A stretch of DNA of 64,000 bases from Pseudomonadota bacterium (GCA_021323675.1 JAJPKP010000018.1:1-64000); one strand, 5' to 3'. Shown: positions 17,592-26,607, counted from the first letter of the stretch. Notes: a model not told the origin generated them from the sequence alone. Made by a program: numbers and translations.

Positions 17592-17594
17592 CCC

Positions 17595-18506
17595 ATGAAG
17601 CCGCAGTCCGCATTTCCGCTTCTTCTCGCGATCGCACTGGCGCCGATGGTGCAGGGAATCATCAATCGAACGAAAGCGATCGTGGCGGGCAGGGCGGGTC
17701 AGCCGCTGATGCAACCCTATCTTGACCTGGCCAAACTGCTTCGCAAGGGAGCGGTCTACAGCGAAACCGCGTCATGGGTGTTTCGGACCGCCCCGGCGGT
17801 CGGACTTTCCGCGATCATCTGCGCGGGAGCGCTGATCCCCTTCGCTGCCTTTCCATCGCTTACGCACTTCGGCGGCGATCTGGTTCTCCTTGGCTATCTT
17901 CTGGCGCTGGGCCGCTTTGCCATAGTCCTCGGCGCGCTCGACACCGGCTCCAGTTTTGAGGGGATGGGCGCAAGCCGGGAGATAGCCTTTGCCGCACTGG
18001 CGGAAGCGCCGCTGTTTCTCGCGCTTGCTGCGATTGTGCGCGAAACCGGCTCGCTTTCGCTCACGCCAGCGCTCGGGGCGGTCTCTATCAACGTGTGGAA
18101 CCACGCGGCTCCATCGATGTGCCTGACAATCGGGGCATTGCTGATCGTGTTTCTCACCGAGAATGCGCGAATTCCAGTGGACGACCCGACTACGCATCTC
18201 GAACTCACGATGATTCACGAAGTCATGGTGCTCGATCATAGCGGCCCGGACTTCGCGATAGTCCAGTACTCGGCGGCGCTCAAGATGTGGTTTCTCGGCG
18301 CAATCATCGTGGCGATCGCCGTTCCGTGGCACGTCGGGAATGCGTTGGCCGATGCGGCATGCGCCCTTGCCGGAATCGCGGCGCTGGGAATTGTGACCGG
18401 GCTTATCGAGGCATCGATGGCGCGGCTCAGGCTGTTGCGCGTCCCGACTCTGCTTCTCACCGCCGCAATGCTTTCGGCGCTGGCATTCGTGATGGTCGCG
18501 AAGTGA
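17595..18506 (+). CDS. hyfC: HyfC/HycD-type (NuoH-like) membrane subunit
   Basis: This 303-residue protein of the NuoH family has about eight helices. It carries GRAGQPLMQPYLDLAKLL near the N-terminus and ENARIPVDDPTTHLELTMIHE in the second half (quoted in parts: IPVDDPTTHLEL, MIHEVMVLDHSG). The acidic residues of this loop line the quinone chamber in complex I and couple the peripheral arm to the membrane arm. The gene starts three bases after hyfB. Conservation of the loop suggests that redox-proton coupling is kept even though the NiFe site downstream is altered. Confidence 0.92.
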   Translation: MKPQSAFPLLLAIALAPMVQGIINRTKAIVAGRAGQPLMQPYLDLAKLLRKGAVYSETASWVFRTAPAVGLSAIICAGALIPFAAFPSLTHFGGDLVLLGYLLALGRFAIVLGALDTGSSFEGMGASREIAFAALAEAPLFLALAAIVRETGSLSLTPALGAVSINVWNHAAPSMCLTIGALLIVFLTENARIPVDDPTTHLELTMIHEVMVLDHSGPDFAIVQYSAALKMWFLGAIIVAIAVPWHVGNALADAACALAGIAALGIVTGLIEASMARLRLLRVPTLLLTAAMLSALAFVMVAK

Positions 18507-18510
18507 AGCG

Positions 18511-19161
18511 ATGAACCAGGTTATCGATTCCATCCTGATTCTTCTGACGCTGACGGGCTTTGTCCTGTTGGGGTCGAGCAGGCTGGCCGCCTGTATCAAG
18601 GCCGTGGGTATTCAGGGAGCGCTGCTCGGATTGCTTGCGCTGGTTGTGCAAAGCGGCGACCTCTCGATAACCGGCGTGGTGCTTGCGCTGATTGGCGCGA
18701 CGGTCAAAGGCATTCTGCTGCCGGTGTTGTTGTTCCGCGCGATGCGGGAGGCGGACACGACTCGCGAAGTCGAGCCGCTGATCAGCTTCAATCTGTCGGT
18801 TCTGGCAGGCGCCCTCGAGCTCGCGATGTCGCTCTGGATTGGACGCCATCTGCGGCTTCCAGCGGACCCGGTTTCATCGTTCTTTGTGCCGGCCGCGATA
18901 TTCACCATCCTCGCCGGATTGCTCGTGATAGTAAGCCGGCGCAAAGCGATTACCCAGGTAATTGGATATCTGATGCTTGAAAACGGCGTGTATGTGTTTG
19001 GTACCGCGGTCGCCCTGCGGATGCCGGTGCTGGTGGAGCTGGGCATCCTGCTCGACGTCTTCGTCGGGGTGTTTGTGATGGGCATCGCGGTGTTCCACAT
19101 CAGCCGGCAATTTGACCATATCGATTCTCTGCGGCTCGCAAGCCTGAACGATCGCGTCTGA
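18511..19161 (+). CDS. hyfE: HyfE-type membrane subunit (NuoK-like)
   Basis: This 216-residue hydrophobic protein has six to seven predicted helices, matching HyfE, which combines a NuoK-like core with extra helices. Features include LLGSSRLAACIKAVGIQGALLG at residues 17-38 (in parts: SSRLAACIKAVGIQ) and a later VIGYLMLENGVYVFG with the Glu of the NuoK-type channel. It begins four bases after hyfC, and its last base is shared with the hyfF start codon. It is a structural and proton-path component of the complex and has no redox cofactor. Confidence 0.9.
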   Translation: MNQVIDSILILLTLTGFVLLGSSRLAACIKAVGIQGALLGLLALVVQSGDLSITGVVLALIGATVKGILLPVLLFRAMREADTTREVEPLISFNLSVLAGALELAMSLWIGRHLRLPADPVSSFFVPAAIFTILAGLLVIVSRRKAITQVIGYLMLENGVYVFGTAVALRMPVLVELGILLDVFVGVFVMGIAVFHISRQFDHIDSLRLASLNDRV

Positions 19162-20633
19162 TGCTGCTTGCCTTGATACTGCTGCCGGCCGCCGCCGGCC
19201 TTGTCTGCCTGCTGATCGCGTCGGACCCCGCGCGTCGCGCGATTTTGATCGTGACCGCCGCTCTCGAGGCCGCGCTCTCGATCGCGACATGGGTGAACGC
19301 TCCGCCTGCTCAGTTCGGCGGCTGGCTTGCAGAAGATGCCCTGGGGCGGTTGTTCGTAACGCTGACGAGCGTGCTGTTTCTGGCGTGCAGCGTTTATGCG
19401 GTTGCCTATTTGCGCGAGGAGCGCGAGAAAGTCCATTCCGATATCGAGGAAGGGTTCTTCTTTTCCAACGCGCGAGAGGCCAGCTTCACCGGTTGCCTGT
19501 TATTGTTCCTTTCGGCCATGTCGCTGGTCGCCCTAAGCCAGCATCTGGCGCTGCTGTGGGTGGCGGTCGAAGCGACCACGCTGGCAAGCGCTCCTTTGAT
19601 TTACTTCCACCGCCATCATCGTTCTCTCGAGGCGACCTGGAAATACCTTCTGATTTGTTCGGTTGGAATCGCGCTCGCGCTGCTGGGTGTGTTTTTCCTG
19701 GCGGTCGCCGCGATCAGGCCCGGGGACAACGCCGTATCGCTGATCCTCGCCGATCTGCTCAAGGACGCGCCGCGACTGAATGCGATCTGGCTTAAGGCCG
19801 CATTCGTGCTGATGCTGGTGGGGTACGGATCGAAGATGGGGCTGGCGCCGTTTCACACCTGGCTTCCCGATGCGCACAGCGAAGCTCCGTCGGTCGCATC
19901 CGCTCTGCTGTCCGGAGCGCTGCTCAATTGCGCATTCCTGGGGATCCTGCGAGCGCACGAGGTCTGTATTGCCGGCGGCCTGGGAGCTTTCAGTGGCGGT
20001 CTTTTGCTCGGCTTCGGGTTGCTTTCGATGGGAGTGGCGGCAGCCTTCATCGTCGGCCAGAGCGATTACAAGCGGATGCTCGCCTACTCAAGCGTCGAGC
20101 ACATGGGCATCCTCGCGGTCGGCGCGGGAATTGGCGGCGCCGCCGCATTCGGCGCGATTCTTCATGTGGTCGGTCATTCGTTCGCCAAGGCGATGCTGTT
20201 CATGGTCGCGGGCAATCTGCTCGCGGTGTACCGCACCAAGACCAGCAACGACGTCTCGGGCGCGCTGAGAATAGTTCCGGTTTCGGGACTGCTGTGGATG
20301 CTTGGCATTCTGGCGATTATCGGCGCGCCGCCGTTTGGTCCGTTTCTGAGCGAATTCGTGATTCTGAAGGCCGCGCTGGATCAGGGTCGCAACTTTGTCG
20401 CGATGGCGTACCTGGCGGTGCTCGCGATTGTCGTGGCCGGAATGTCGGCGCCGGCGATGGCGATGGCGTACGGCCGCCCGCGAACTGGCGGCACGGAACC
20501 GGTGCGCCAAAGCATCGTGTTCAGCGCTGTTCCTGCCCTCTGCTGTGCCGCCATTCTCGTGATCGGAATCTACCTGCCACCAGTACTGAACCGCTCGCTG
20601 CATGAGGCGGCGCACCTGTTCAGCCGAGGCTGA
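19161..20633 (+). CDS. hyfF: HyfF-type (NuoM/N-like) antiporter-like subunit
   Basis: This 490-residue protein is the second antiporter-like subunit of the operon. It contains the Glu of WVAVEATTLAS, the Lys of GYGSKMGLAPFHTWLPDAH and HVVGHSFAKAMLF, the canonical polar axis of NuoM/N proteins. The late segment PPFGPFLSEFVILKAAL is typical of HyfF. Two antiporter-like subunits (HyfB and HyfF) and no HyfD-like third make this a compact group-4-type membrane arm. It overlaps hyfE by one base and precedes the large-subunit gene by one base. Confidence 0.92.
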   Translation: MLLALILLPAAAGLVCLLIASDPARRAILIVTAALEAALSIATWVNAPPAQFGGWLAEDALGRLFVTLTSVLFLACSVYAVAYLREEREKVHSDIEEGFFFSNAREASFTGCLLLFLSAMSLVALSQHLALLWVAVEATTLASAPLIYFHRHHRSLEATWKYLLICSVGIALALLGVFFLAVAAIRPGDNAVSLILADLLKDAPRLNAIWLKAAFVLMLVGYGSKMGLAPFHTWLPDAHSEAPSVASALLSGALLNCAFLGILRAHEVCIAGGLGAFSGGLLLGFGLLSMGVAAAFIVGQSDYKRMLAYSSVEHMGILAVGAGIGGAAAFGAILHVVGHSFAKAMLFMVAGNLLAVYRTKTSNDVSGALRIVPVSGLLWMLGILAIIGAPPFGPFLSEFVILKAALDQGRNFVAMAYLAVLAIVVAGMSAPAMAMAYGRPRTGGTEPVRQSIVFSAVPALCCAAILVIGIYLPPVLNRSLHEAAHLFSRG

Positions 20634-20634
20634 G

Positions 20635-22137
20635 ATGTCCTCATCGAGCCCATCGTTCCACGCCGCCGAAGCAATACCGCTGGCAAACGTTCCGGAGTTG
20701 CGGATGCCCGAGTTCAGGGATGCGGTCGTATCCTCCGTGAACGGCGGCGCTTCGCTGTCCGCGCTGCTTGGCCGCCAACGCGACGGCCGATACCTTGAAT
20801 TGCTAGCGGTGCTGGCGAATGCGGCCACTGGCCGCCTGTCGATCGTCCGCACCACGGCGGACGGCGCATATCCGTGCCTCACGCTCGATTGTCCGCAGGC
20901 GCATTGGTTTGAGCGGGAAATCGCCGAGCAATGGGGCGCCATCCCGGAAGGCCATCCGTGGCTGAAGCCGATTCGCTTCCATGCTCTCCACCGCAACGGA
21001 GTGGTCGCGGAAGCGCCGGCGCCTGGTGTAACCAACTTTTTCTCGATGCGCGGCGAGGAAGTTCACGAAGTCGCGGTGGGCCCCGTGCATGCGGGGATCA
21101 TTGAGCCCGGACACTTCCGGTTTCAATGCCACGGCGAACGCGTTTTCCATCTGGAGATCGCGCTCGGCTACCAGCATCGGGGAGTCGAGCGCGCGCTGGC
21201 GAGCGGGCCTGACAAGCGCACCATCCATCTTGCCGAGACGCTATGCGGCGACACGACGGTCGGGCATACAACCGCGTATTGCGAAGCACTTGAGGCATTG
21301 AGCGATACGCAGGTTCCTCCCGCCGGTCAGGTGTTGCGCGGCGTCGCGCTCGAATTGGAGCGGATGGCAAATCATTGCGGAGACCTTGGCGCGCTGGCGG
21401 GCGACGTCGGCTATCTCCCCAGCGCAGCTTACTTCGGCCGAATCCGCGGAGATTTTCTCAACCTCACGGCGATGCTCTGTGGGAGCAGGTTCGGCCGGGG
21501 GATGATACGGCCAGGGGGAGTTGGATTCGGGCTCGCTCGCGATCGGACAGCGGAGTTCCTTAAACGACTGAAGGATGCTTTCCGCGATCTGTCCGATGCG
21601 GCCGTTCAGCTTTGGGATCGTCCTTCGGTTCAGGCAAGGTTTGAGGACACCGGTCCAGTGTCCCGCGAGGATTGCATCGCGCTCGGTCTCGTTGGTCCGG
21701 CCGCACGCGCATGCGGGATAGAGCGAGACGTTCGGCGCGACTTTCCCAGCGGAATCTTCCGGTCGGTACAGATTCCGGTTTCCAAATGGGACAGTGGCGA
21801 CGTGTTCGCGCGCGCGTGGGTGCGATGGCTGGAGATCCAGCGATCGGAAACGTTTGTACGTGAGCAAATTGCCTCGCTTCCCGGCGGATCGGAACTGGAG
21901 CGCCCGGGGCCTCTGCGTCCGAATCATCTGGCGGTGGCGATGGTGGAAGGATGGCGCGGAGAAATCTGCCACGTTGCAATCACCGATTCGCAGGGAAGCT
22001 TCGCCCACTACAAGGTCGTCGACCCATCGTTTCACAATTGGATGGGCCTGGCGCTGGCGATGCGTGGCCAACAGATCTCCGACTTTCCGCTGTGCAACAA
22101 GAGCTTCAATCTCTCGTATTGCGGCCACGATCTTTGA
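20635..22137 (+). CDS. Ehr-type large subunit (HyfG/NuoCD-like) with degenerate NiFe site
   Basis: This 500-residue protein has an N-terminal NuoC-like part (WFEREIAEQWGAIPEGHPW, in parts: WFEREIAEQWG) and a C-terminal HyfG/NuoD-like part. In NiFe hydrogenases the first metal motif reads CGxC; here it reads CGDT, with Cys204 kept and the second ligand Thr207. The second motif, normally DPCxxC, is replaced by FNLSYCGHDL at the extreme C-terminus, leaving only Cys496 and a displaced Cys487. The NiFe centre therefore cannot form normally. The fold and operon are those of group 4 hydrogenases, so this is an energy-converting hydrogenase-related subunit. ATG 20635 is used; an in-frame ATG at 20602 lies inside hyfF. 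Confidence 0.85.
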   Translation: MSSSSPSFHAAEAIPLANVPELRMPEFRDAVVSSVNGGASLSALLGRQRDGRYLELLAVLANAATGRLSIVRTTADGAYPCLTLDCPQAHWFEREIAEQWGAIPEGHPWLKPIRFHALHRNGVVAEAPAPGVTNFFSMRGEEVHEVAVGPVHAGIIEPGHFRFQCHGERVFHLEIALGYQHRGVERALASGPDKRTIHLAETLCGDTTVGHTTAYCEALEALSDTQVPPAGQVLRGVALELERMANHCGDLGALAGDVGYLPSAAYFGRIRGDFLNLTAMLCGSRFGRGMIRPGGVGFGLARDRTAEFLKRLKDAFRDLSDAAVQLWDRPSVQARFEDTGPVSREDCIALGLVGPAARACGIERDVRRDFPSGIFRSVQIPVSKWDSGDVFARAWVRWLEIQRSETFVREQIASLPGGSELERPGPLRPNHLAVAMVEGWRGEICHVAITDSQGSFAHYKVVDPSFHNWMGLALAMRGQQISDFPLCNKSFNLSYCGHDL

Positions 22138-22146
22138 GGAGCGCAC

Positions 22147-22914
22147 TTGTCCAGTCTCATCTTCACTCGAATACGGCAGGGTAAACGCACAATCCCGTTT
22201 CCCGAGGTTGAGCCGGCGCTGCCGGAGAGATTTCGCGGAATTCCCGAGATCGATTCCTCGCTTTGCGTTTCCGGGTGTTCCGCGTGCGCGGAGGTTTGCC
22301 CGACCGATGCGATTTCTCACGGCGCGGCGGTGAAACTTGACCTTGGCAGATGCCTATTCTGCCCGGAGTGCGCCATCGCGTGCCCCCAACAGGCGATTCA
22401 TCCGGGAAACGATTACCGGATGGCCGCAAATCGGCGAGAAGATCTGATCCTCACCGGCGCCGAAACTCCAAAGCTCGCGCGCCGCATGGCGGATGAGCTT
22501 TATCGCGTCCTGGGTCGATCGCTTAAGCTCCGGCAGGTAAGCGCCGGCGGATGCAACGCGTGCGAAGCGGATGTCAACGTGCTCAACACGGTAGTGTTCG
22601 ACCTGGGACGTTTCGGAATTCAATTCGTCGCCTCTCCGCGGCACGCCGACGGCCTTCTGATCACTGGTCCGGTCACGCGCAACATGCTGGCCGCGCTGGA
22701 AAAAACTCACGACGCGGTCCCCGATCCGAAGGTCGTGATAGCGGTCGGGGCCTGCGCGATTTCCGGCGGACCATTTCGCGGCCATCCGGAAACCGTGGGG
22801 CCCGCTGACCGCATCCTGCCGGTGGATCTCTTCGTTCCGGGCTGTCCCCCGCATCCGGTTACGATTCTGGACGGATTGTTGCGGCTGGTCGGGCGAATAC
22901 GCGACTCAGCCTGA
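22147..22914 (+). CDS. Ferredoxin-NuoB fusion: 2[4Fe-4S] domain plus small subunit of the Ehr-like complex
   Basis: This 255-residue protein fuses a HyfH-like ferredoxin and a HyfI/NuoB-like small subunit. The first cluster motif is CVSGCSACAEVCP (spacing C-x3-C-x2-C-x3-CP, one residue longer than usual). The second is CLFCPECAIACP. The NuoB part from about residue 130 keeps GGCNACE, GACAISGG and VPGCPP, the four ligands of the proximal N2-type cluster. Electrons from a ferredoxin or partner could run through these three clusters to the quinone-facing site. It has a TTG start ten bases after the large subunit and ends the operon. Confidence 0.9.
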   Translation: MSSLIFTRIRQGKRTIPFPEVEPALPERFRGIPEIDSSLCVSGCSACAEVCPTDAISHGAAVKLDLGRCLFCPECAIACPQQAIHPGNDYRMAANRREDLILTGAETPKLARRMADELYRVLGRSLKLRQVSAGGCNACEADVNVLNTVVFDLGRFGIQFVASPRHADGLLITGPVTRNMLAALEKTHDAVPDPKVVIAVGACAISGGPFRGHPETVGPADRILPVDLFVPGCPPHPVTILDGLLRLVGRIRDSA

Positions 22915-22967
22915 ACGGCGCGGGCCGCCCGAGAGAAAGCAAACCGATATCAGGCGAATGCAGGCGG

Positions 22968-23231
22968 CTACGCGCCCTGCTGATTCGTTGAGGCCGTTCT
23001 TCTCGCGGTCGAACGCTTTGCCACGTACGCGACTGCGCCGATCATTCCGATCATGACAAACGGCATCGCGGTCAGAAGAAGGGTGCTCAGATAATACGCG
23101 TGAAGGCCGCGTCCGCTCGAGGCGGCGAAGCAGGCCGGGCATGCGTGAGCCAAGGACGACCAAAGCAGGGTGATCGCCAGAGCGCCGCAAACCGAGCGGC
23201 TTATCCCTGTGAGAGATTGTCGGCGGAACAT
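22968..23231 (-). CDS. Small membrane protein with CPAC motif at the end of the oxidase operon
   Basis: This 87-residue protein has a hydrophobic N-terminal segment ending at LAHACPACFAASSGRG, a CPxC motif that would face the periplasm, followed by one long helix (LLLTAMPFVMIGMIGAVAYVA). Its ATG at 23231 lies four bases after the subunit IV stop, with ACCTG just upstream. It is unassigned. The position and the two cysteines suggest a metal- or thiol-linked accessory function for the oxidase, but a plain structural role is equally possible. Confidence 0.65.
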   Translation of the reverse strand: MFRRQSLTGISRSVCGALAITLLWSSLAHACPACFAASSGRGLHAYYLSTLLLTAMPFVMIGMIGAVAYVAKRSTARRTASTNQQGA

Positions 23232-23235
23232 CAGG

Positions 23236-23544
23236 TCAACCGCCGTGCCGAAACACGATGTCGGGAATGAGCGTGATCGCGAATCCCACCAGGAACAGGG
23301 CCGGCACCGCCACAATGATGTAGATAAGCAGATGCTCGTGCTTCAGATGCATGTAGTTGCGAAGCACCAGCGTCGCCTTGACGGCAGCGACCGCGAAGAT
23401 AAGCGCCACTGCCGCCTCGCGCGGAATCGGCAAGATAAAGATCGCCAATCCAACGATCAGCAAGACCACGAGCAGGGCCCAGACGATGACGTAAAGCCTG
23501 CTTTCGTTGTCGGCGGGCACACTCTCGAGCGTTCCATGACTCAT
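23236..23544 (-). CDS. ctaF: Cytochrome c oxidase subunit IV (prokaryotic type)
   Basis: This 102-residue protein has three predicted helices and the motif MHLKHEHLLIYI, in the size and pattern of caa3/aa3-type COX4. It has no cofactor and stabilises the complex. It lies ten bases downstream of the subunit III gene in the order II, I, III, IV. Confidence 0.9.
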   Translation of the reverse strand: MSHGTLESVPADNESRLYVIVWALLVVLLIVGLAIFILPIPREAAVALIFAVAAVKATLVLRNYMHLKHEHLLIYIIVAVPALFLVGFAITLIPDIVFRHGG

Positions 23545-23554
23545 CGGCCGAACC

Positions 23555-24154
23555 TCAGGTCAAATAGAGAAGCGGAAACAGAAAAATCCACACTACGTCC
23601 ACGAAGTGCCAGTAGAGACCGGCGAACTCGATTCGCCGTTCGAGAAAATCCCAGGGTTTGCGGCTAAGCGCGGCAACCAGCAGCACCAGGTTGACCACGA
23701 TTCCCCCGATCACATGAAGTCCGTGAAGGCCGGTCATTCCGAAGTAGAACGACCAGAACATACCCGTGGCGGGCGTAAATCCTTCGCGAATTTCGGTCGT
23801 GTATTCGAAGCCCTTGACGCCCAGGAACACAAAGCCCAGCAGCACGGTCGCGAGCAGGAACATCCTGGTTTGAGTGAGGTTGTGCTTGCGCGCCGAGGCC
23901 AGCGCCATGATCATCGTCAGGCTGGAGGTAACCAGCACGAGTGTATTAAAGGCGCCGAGCCGCCATTTGACATGAGCGCCGTCGGCGGCGAAGTCATGCG
24001 AAAAGGAGAACAGGACAAACACTCCCATCAGCGCGCCAAACACCATGATTTCCGAGGCCAGAAACCACCAAATGGCAATTTTGCCGGGCGCGATCTCGTG
24101 AATTGAATCGTTTTCCGGAAGTATCGTCCGGGTTACATCCGCGGTTGCACTCAT
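23555..24154 (-). CDS. ctaE: Cytochrome c oxidase subunit III
   Basis: This 199-residue protein has five helices, the short bacterial form of subunit III that lacks the first two helices of the mitochondrial protein. It contains WWFLASEIMVFGALMG, the conserved Glu helix (LGVKGFEY) and GLHGLHVIGG, ending in YWHFVDVVWIFLFPLLY. It is a haem-free structural subunit linked to proton uptake and long-term stability of aa3-type oxidases. It sits 35 bases after subunit I. Confidence 0.95.
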   Translation of the reverse strand: MSATADVTRTILPENDSIHEIAPGKIAIWWFLASEIMVFGALMGVFVLFSFSHDFAADGAHVKWRLGAFNTLVLVTSSLTMIMALASARKHNLTQTRMFLLATVLLGFVFLGVKGFEYTTEIREGFTPATGMFWSFYFGMTGLHGLHVIGGIVVNLVLLVAALSRKPWDFLERRIEFAGLYWHFVDVVWIFLFPLLYLT

Positions 24155-24189
24155 CGCCAGTTCCTCACAGGTCAGAAGGCAGATAGCCT

Positions 24190-25896
24190 CTACCGGCCAG
24201 CGGCCTGCGCACCTTGCTGGTCCAGTTCATTCTGGGCGATCCAATCGTGCGCCGCGCCCGGAACGCTATATTCGTACGGATCGCGATATACGCGCGGCGG
24301 CGGAGAGAAGTTCGGATGCTTCGGCGGAGAGGAGACCGTCCATTCCAGGGTGTTCGCGTGCCAGGGGTTTTTCTCCGCTACCGGCCCCCGGACCATCGAG
24401 TAGAAGAAATTCACGATGAATGGAATCTGGCCGAGCAGCAGGATGATCGCGAAAACCGTCGCGATTACGTGAAACGGCTGCAGCGGCTTCAGCATCTCGT
24501 ACGACGACAGTTCGTAGATTCGCCGCGGGCTCCCGCCGATTCCAACCAGGAACAACGGAATAAAGACGCCGTTGAAGGCGATGAACGAAACCCAGAAATG
24601 TATCTTGCCGAGCGCTTCGTTCATCATCCTGCCGAACATCTTGGGGAACCAGAAATACATCCCGGCAAAGCCCCCGAAGAACAGCACGGGGAAGAGCGTG
24701 TAATGAAAGTGCGCGACCACGAAGTAGGTCCCATGCATGTAGATGTCGCTGGCTGCCGATCCCAGGAAGATTCCCGTCACCCCGCCGATGATAAATGTCG
24801 CCAGACCGCCCAGCGCGAACAGCATCGGCGATGCCAGGTTGATTGCGCCCTTCCACAGCGACGCGATCATCGCGAATACGATGATCGCGAAAGGCACTGA
24901 AATCATGATGGTCGTGATGCTGAACGGGCTCGCCAGGCGTGGGTCCATCCCCGAGACGAACATGTGATGCGCCCAAACGATGAAGCTGAGCAGCCCGGCG
25001 GCCAGCGTTGAATAGACGATCATCGAGTAACCGAAGATCGGTTTGCGCGTAAACACCGGAATCACTTCAAGAATGATCCCGAAGCCGGGCAGGGCGACCA
25101 CGTACACTTCCGGATGCCCAAAGAACCAGAACAGATGCTCCCACAGGATTGGATCGCCGCCGCGGTCCGGCTGGAAAAACGAAGTACCCGCGACCCGATC
25201 CAGAAGCAGCATTATTGCGCCGGCTACCAGCGGTCCGACCGAGAGCAGAAAAACCACCGCCGCCGTCATCTCCATCCACACCAGCATCGGTAGCCTCATC
25301 AAGGTGAGGCCGCGTGCGCGAAGGTTGAGGCCCGTCACAAGAAAGTTCACCCCGCCCATCAGGAACGAGGCAAACTCGAGCGCCACCGCCAGAATCCAGA
25401 GATTCTGCCCCCAGGTCACTCCGGTGTAGACCGCTTTGTCCGACAGCGGAACATAACTCGTCCATCCAGCCGCGGCCGGACCGTTCGGGACGAAGAATGA
25501 CGCGATCAGCACGGCGGACGCGGCGAACAGGGTCCAGAATGACATCGCGTTGAGGCGGGGAAACGCCATGTCGTCCGCTCCGACCATCAGCGGAATCAGG
25601 TAGTTGCCGAAACCGCCCAGCAGAAACGGCATCGCGACGAAAAACACCATCACCGTGCCGTGCAGCGTGATGAGCGCGTTGTAGTTGTCAGGCCCGATCG
25701 GCCCCCAGCCGGGAATCGAAGTCTCCGGCCACGCGAGCTGCCATCGAATCAGGTAGCTCGAACCGCCGCCGATCAGCGCCATCACCGCGGAGAGCGCCAT
25801 GTACTGCTTGGCGATCACCTTGTGATCGACGGAAAAGATGTAGCGGCGGACGAAGCCTGCCGCGTGTTCATCGTGTTCTGCCGACTTTACGTTCAT
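24190..25896 (-). CDS. ctaD: Cytochrome c oxidase subunit I (aa3-type, A1 family)
   Basis: This 568-residue subunit has twelve core helices. The haem and copper ligands are in LHGTVMVFF, GHPEVYVVALPGFG (His-Tyr crosslink pair and the D-channel Glu), WAHHMFVSGMD and HFHYTLFPV. The D-channel entrance GNYLIPLMVGADDMAFPRLN is intact, placing it in the A1 family of proton-pumping haem-copper oxidases. It lies 24 bases after subunit II. With subunits II to IV it forms the terminal oxidase, and it is convergent with the Ehr-like operon. Confidence 0.97.
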   Translation of the reverse strand: MNVKSAEHDEHAAGFVRRYIFSVDHKVIAKQYMALSAVMALIGGGSSYLIRWQLAWPETSIPGWGPIGPDNYNALITLHGTVMVFFVAMPFLLGGFGNYLIPLMVGADDMAFPRLNAMSFWTLFAASAVLIASFFVPNGPAAAGWTSYVPLSDKAVYTGVTWGQNLWILAVALEFASFLMGGVNFLVTGLNLRARGLTLMRLPMLVWMEMTAAVVFLLSVGPLVAGAIMLLLDRVAGTSFFQPDRGGDPILWEHLFWFFGHPEVYVVALPGFGIILEVIPVFTRKPIFGYSMIVYSTLAAGLLSFIVWAHHMFVSGMDPRLASPFSITTIMISVPFAIIVFAMIASLWKGAINLASPMLFALGGLATFIIGGVTGIFLGSAASDIYMHGTYFVVAHFHYTLFPVLFFGGFAGMYFWFPKMFGRMMNEALGKIHFWVSFIAFNGVFIPLFLVGIGGSPRRIYELSSYEMLKPLQPFHVIATVFAIILLLGQIPFIVNFFYSMVRGPVAEKNPWHANTLEWTVSSPPKHPNFSPPPRVYRDPYEYSVPGAAHDWIAQNELDQQGAQAAGR

Positions 25897-25920
25897 CGCC
25901 GCGTCTGCCTCAGGCGCTCG

Positions 25921-26607
25921 TCAGTTGGAAGCGCTCTTGTTATCGAGATTTTCGGCCCGCCATTTCCCGTAATCGTCAGGCGTATGCACGATTACTTCGC
26001 CGCGCATCGAGTAGTGGCCGAAACCGCACAATTCGGAGCATGCAATTTCATAGCGGCCAGGCTTGGTCGCCTCGAACCACGCGATGATCTTGCGCCCGGG
26101 GACCACGTCCTGCTTAAGCCGCAGATTGGGAACCCAGAAGCTGTGGATCACATCCTCGGACGAAAGCGTGAGACGAACGACCTTGCCGACCGGAACGTGG
26201 AGCTCGTTTTCCAGCGTGACGTTGTTCGAGCTGTCCAGCTTCCCGGCGGCGTCCGGGTAGGTGAAATTCCAGTTGAACTGCTTGGCGGTGACTTTGACCT
26301 CGACTTGCGAGGGAGGAGGGGTGCCTTTCACCAGTTGCCAGGCGCGATGACCGGCGGAATCGATTCCGAGGTCGAAGCACAGGACGATTAGCGCGGGCAC
26401 CAGAACCCACGCCGCTTCCCTGCGCGTATTGCCGCGATTGTAAAATGCCCGTGTCTGGGCGCCGCGCCGGTAGCGAATCGCAAAATAGACCAGCAGAGCT
26501 TCGGCGACGATAAAGAAAAAGCCGACGATGTAGAAGATCATCCAGAAGACATGGTCGATCTCCCCGCCGAAGGTGGACACGCTTTGCGGAAACAGGCTTG
26601 CGATCAC
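25921..26607 (-). CDS. ctaC: Cytochrome c oxidase subunit II
   Basis: This 228-residue subunit has two membrane helices (residues 18-42 and 65-85) and a periplasmic cupredoxin domain. The dinuclear CuA ligands are complete: HSFWVP and CSELCGFGHYSM (C-x3-C-x3-H-x2-M). There is no fused cytochrome c domain, so electrons come from a separate carrier. Its start codon overlaps the stop of the ferritin-like gene upstream (ATGA), which ties that gene to the oxidase operon. Confidence 0.95.
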   Translation of the reverse strand: MIASLFPQSVSTFGGEIDHVFWMIFYIVGFFFIVAEALLVYFAIRYRRGAQTRAFYNRGNTRREAAWVLVPALIVLCFDLGIDSAGHRAWQLVKGTPPPSQVEVKVTAKQFNWNFTYPDAAGKLDSSNNVTLENELHVPVGKVVRLTLSSEDVIHSFWVPNLRLKQDVVPGRKIIAWFEATKPGRYEIACSELCGFGHYSMRGEVIVHTPDDYGKWRAENLDNKSASN

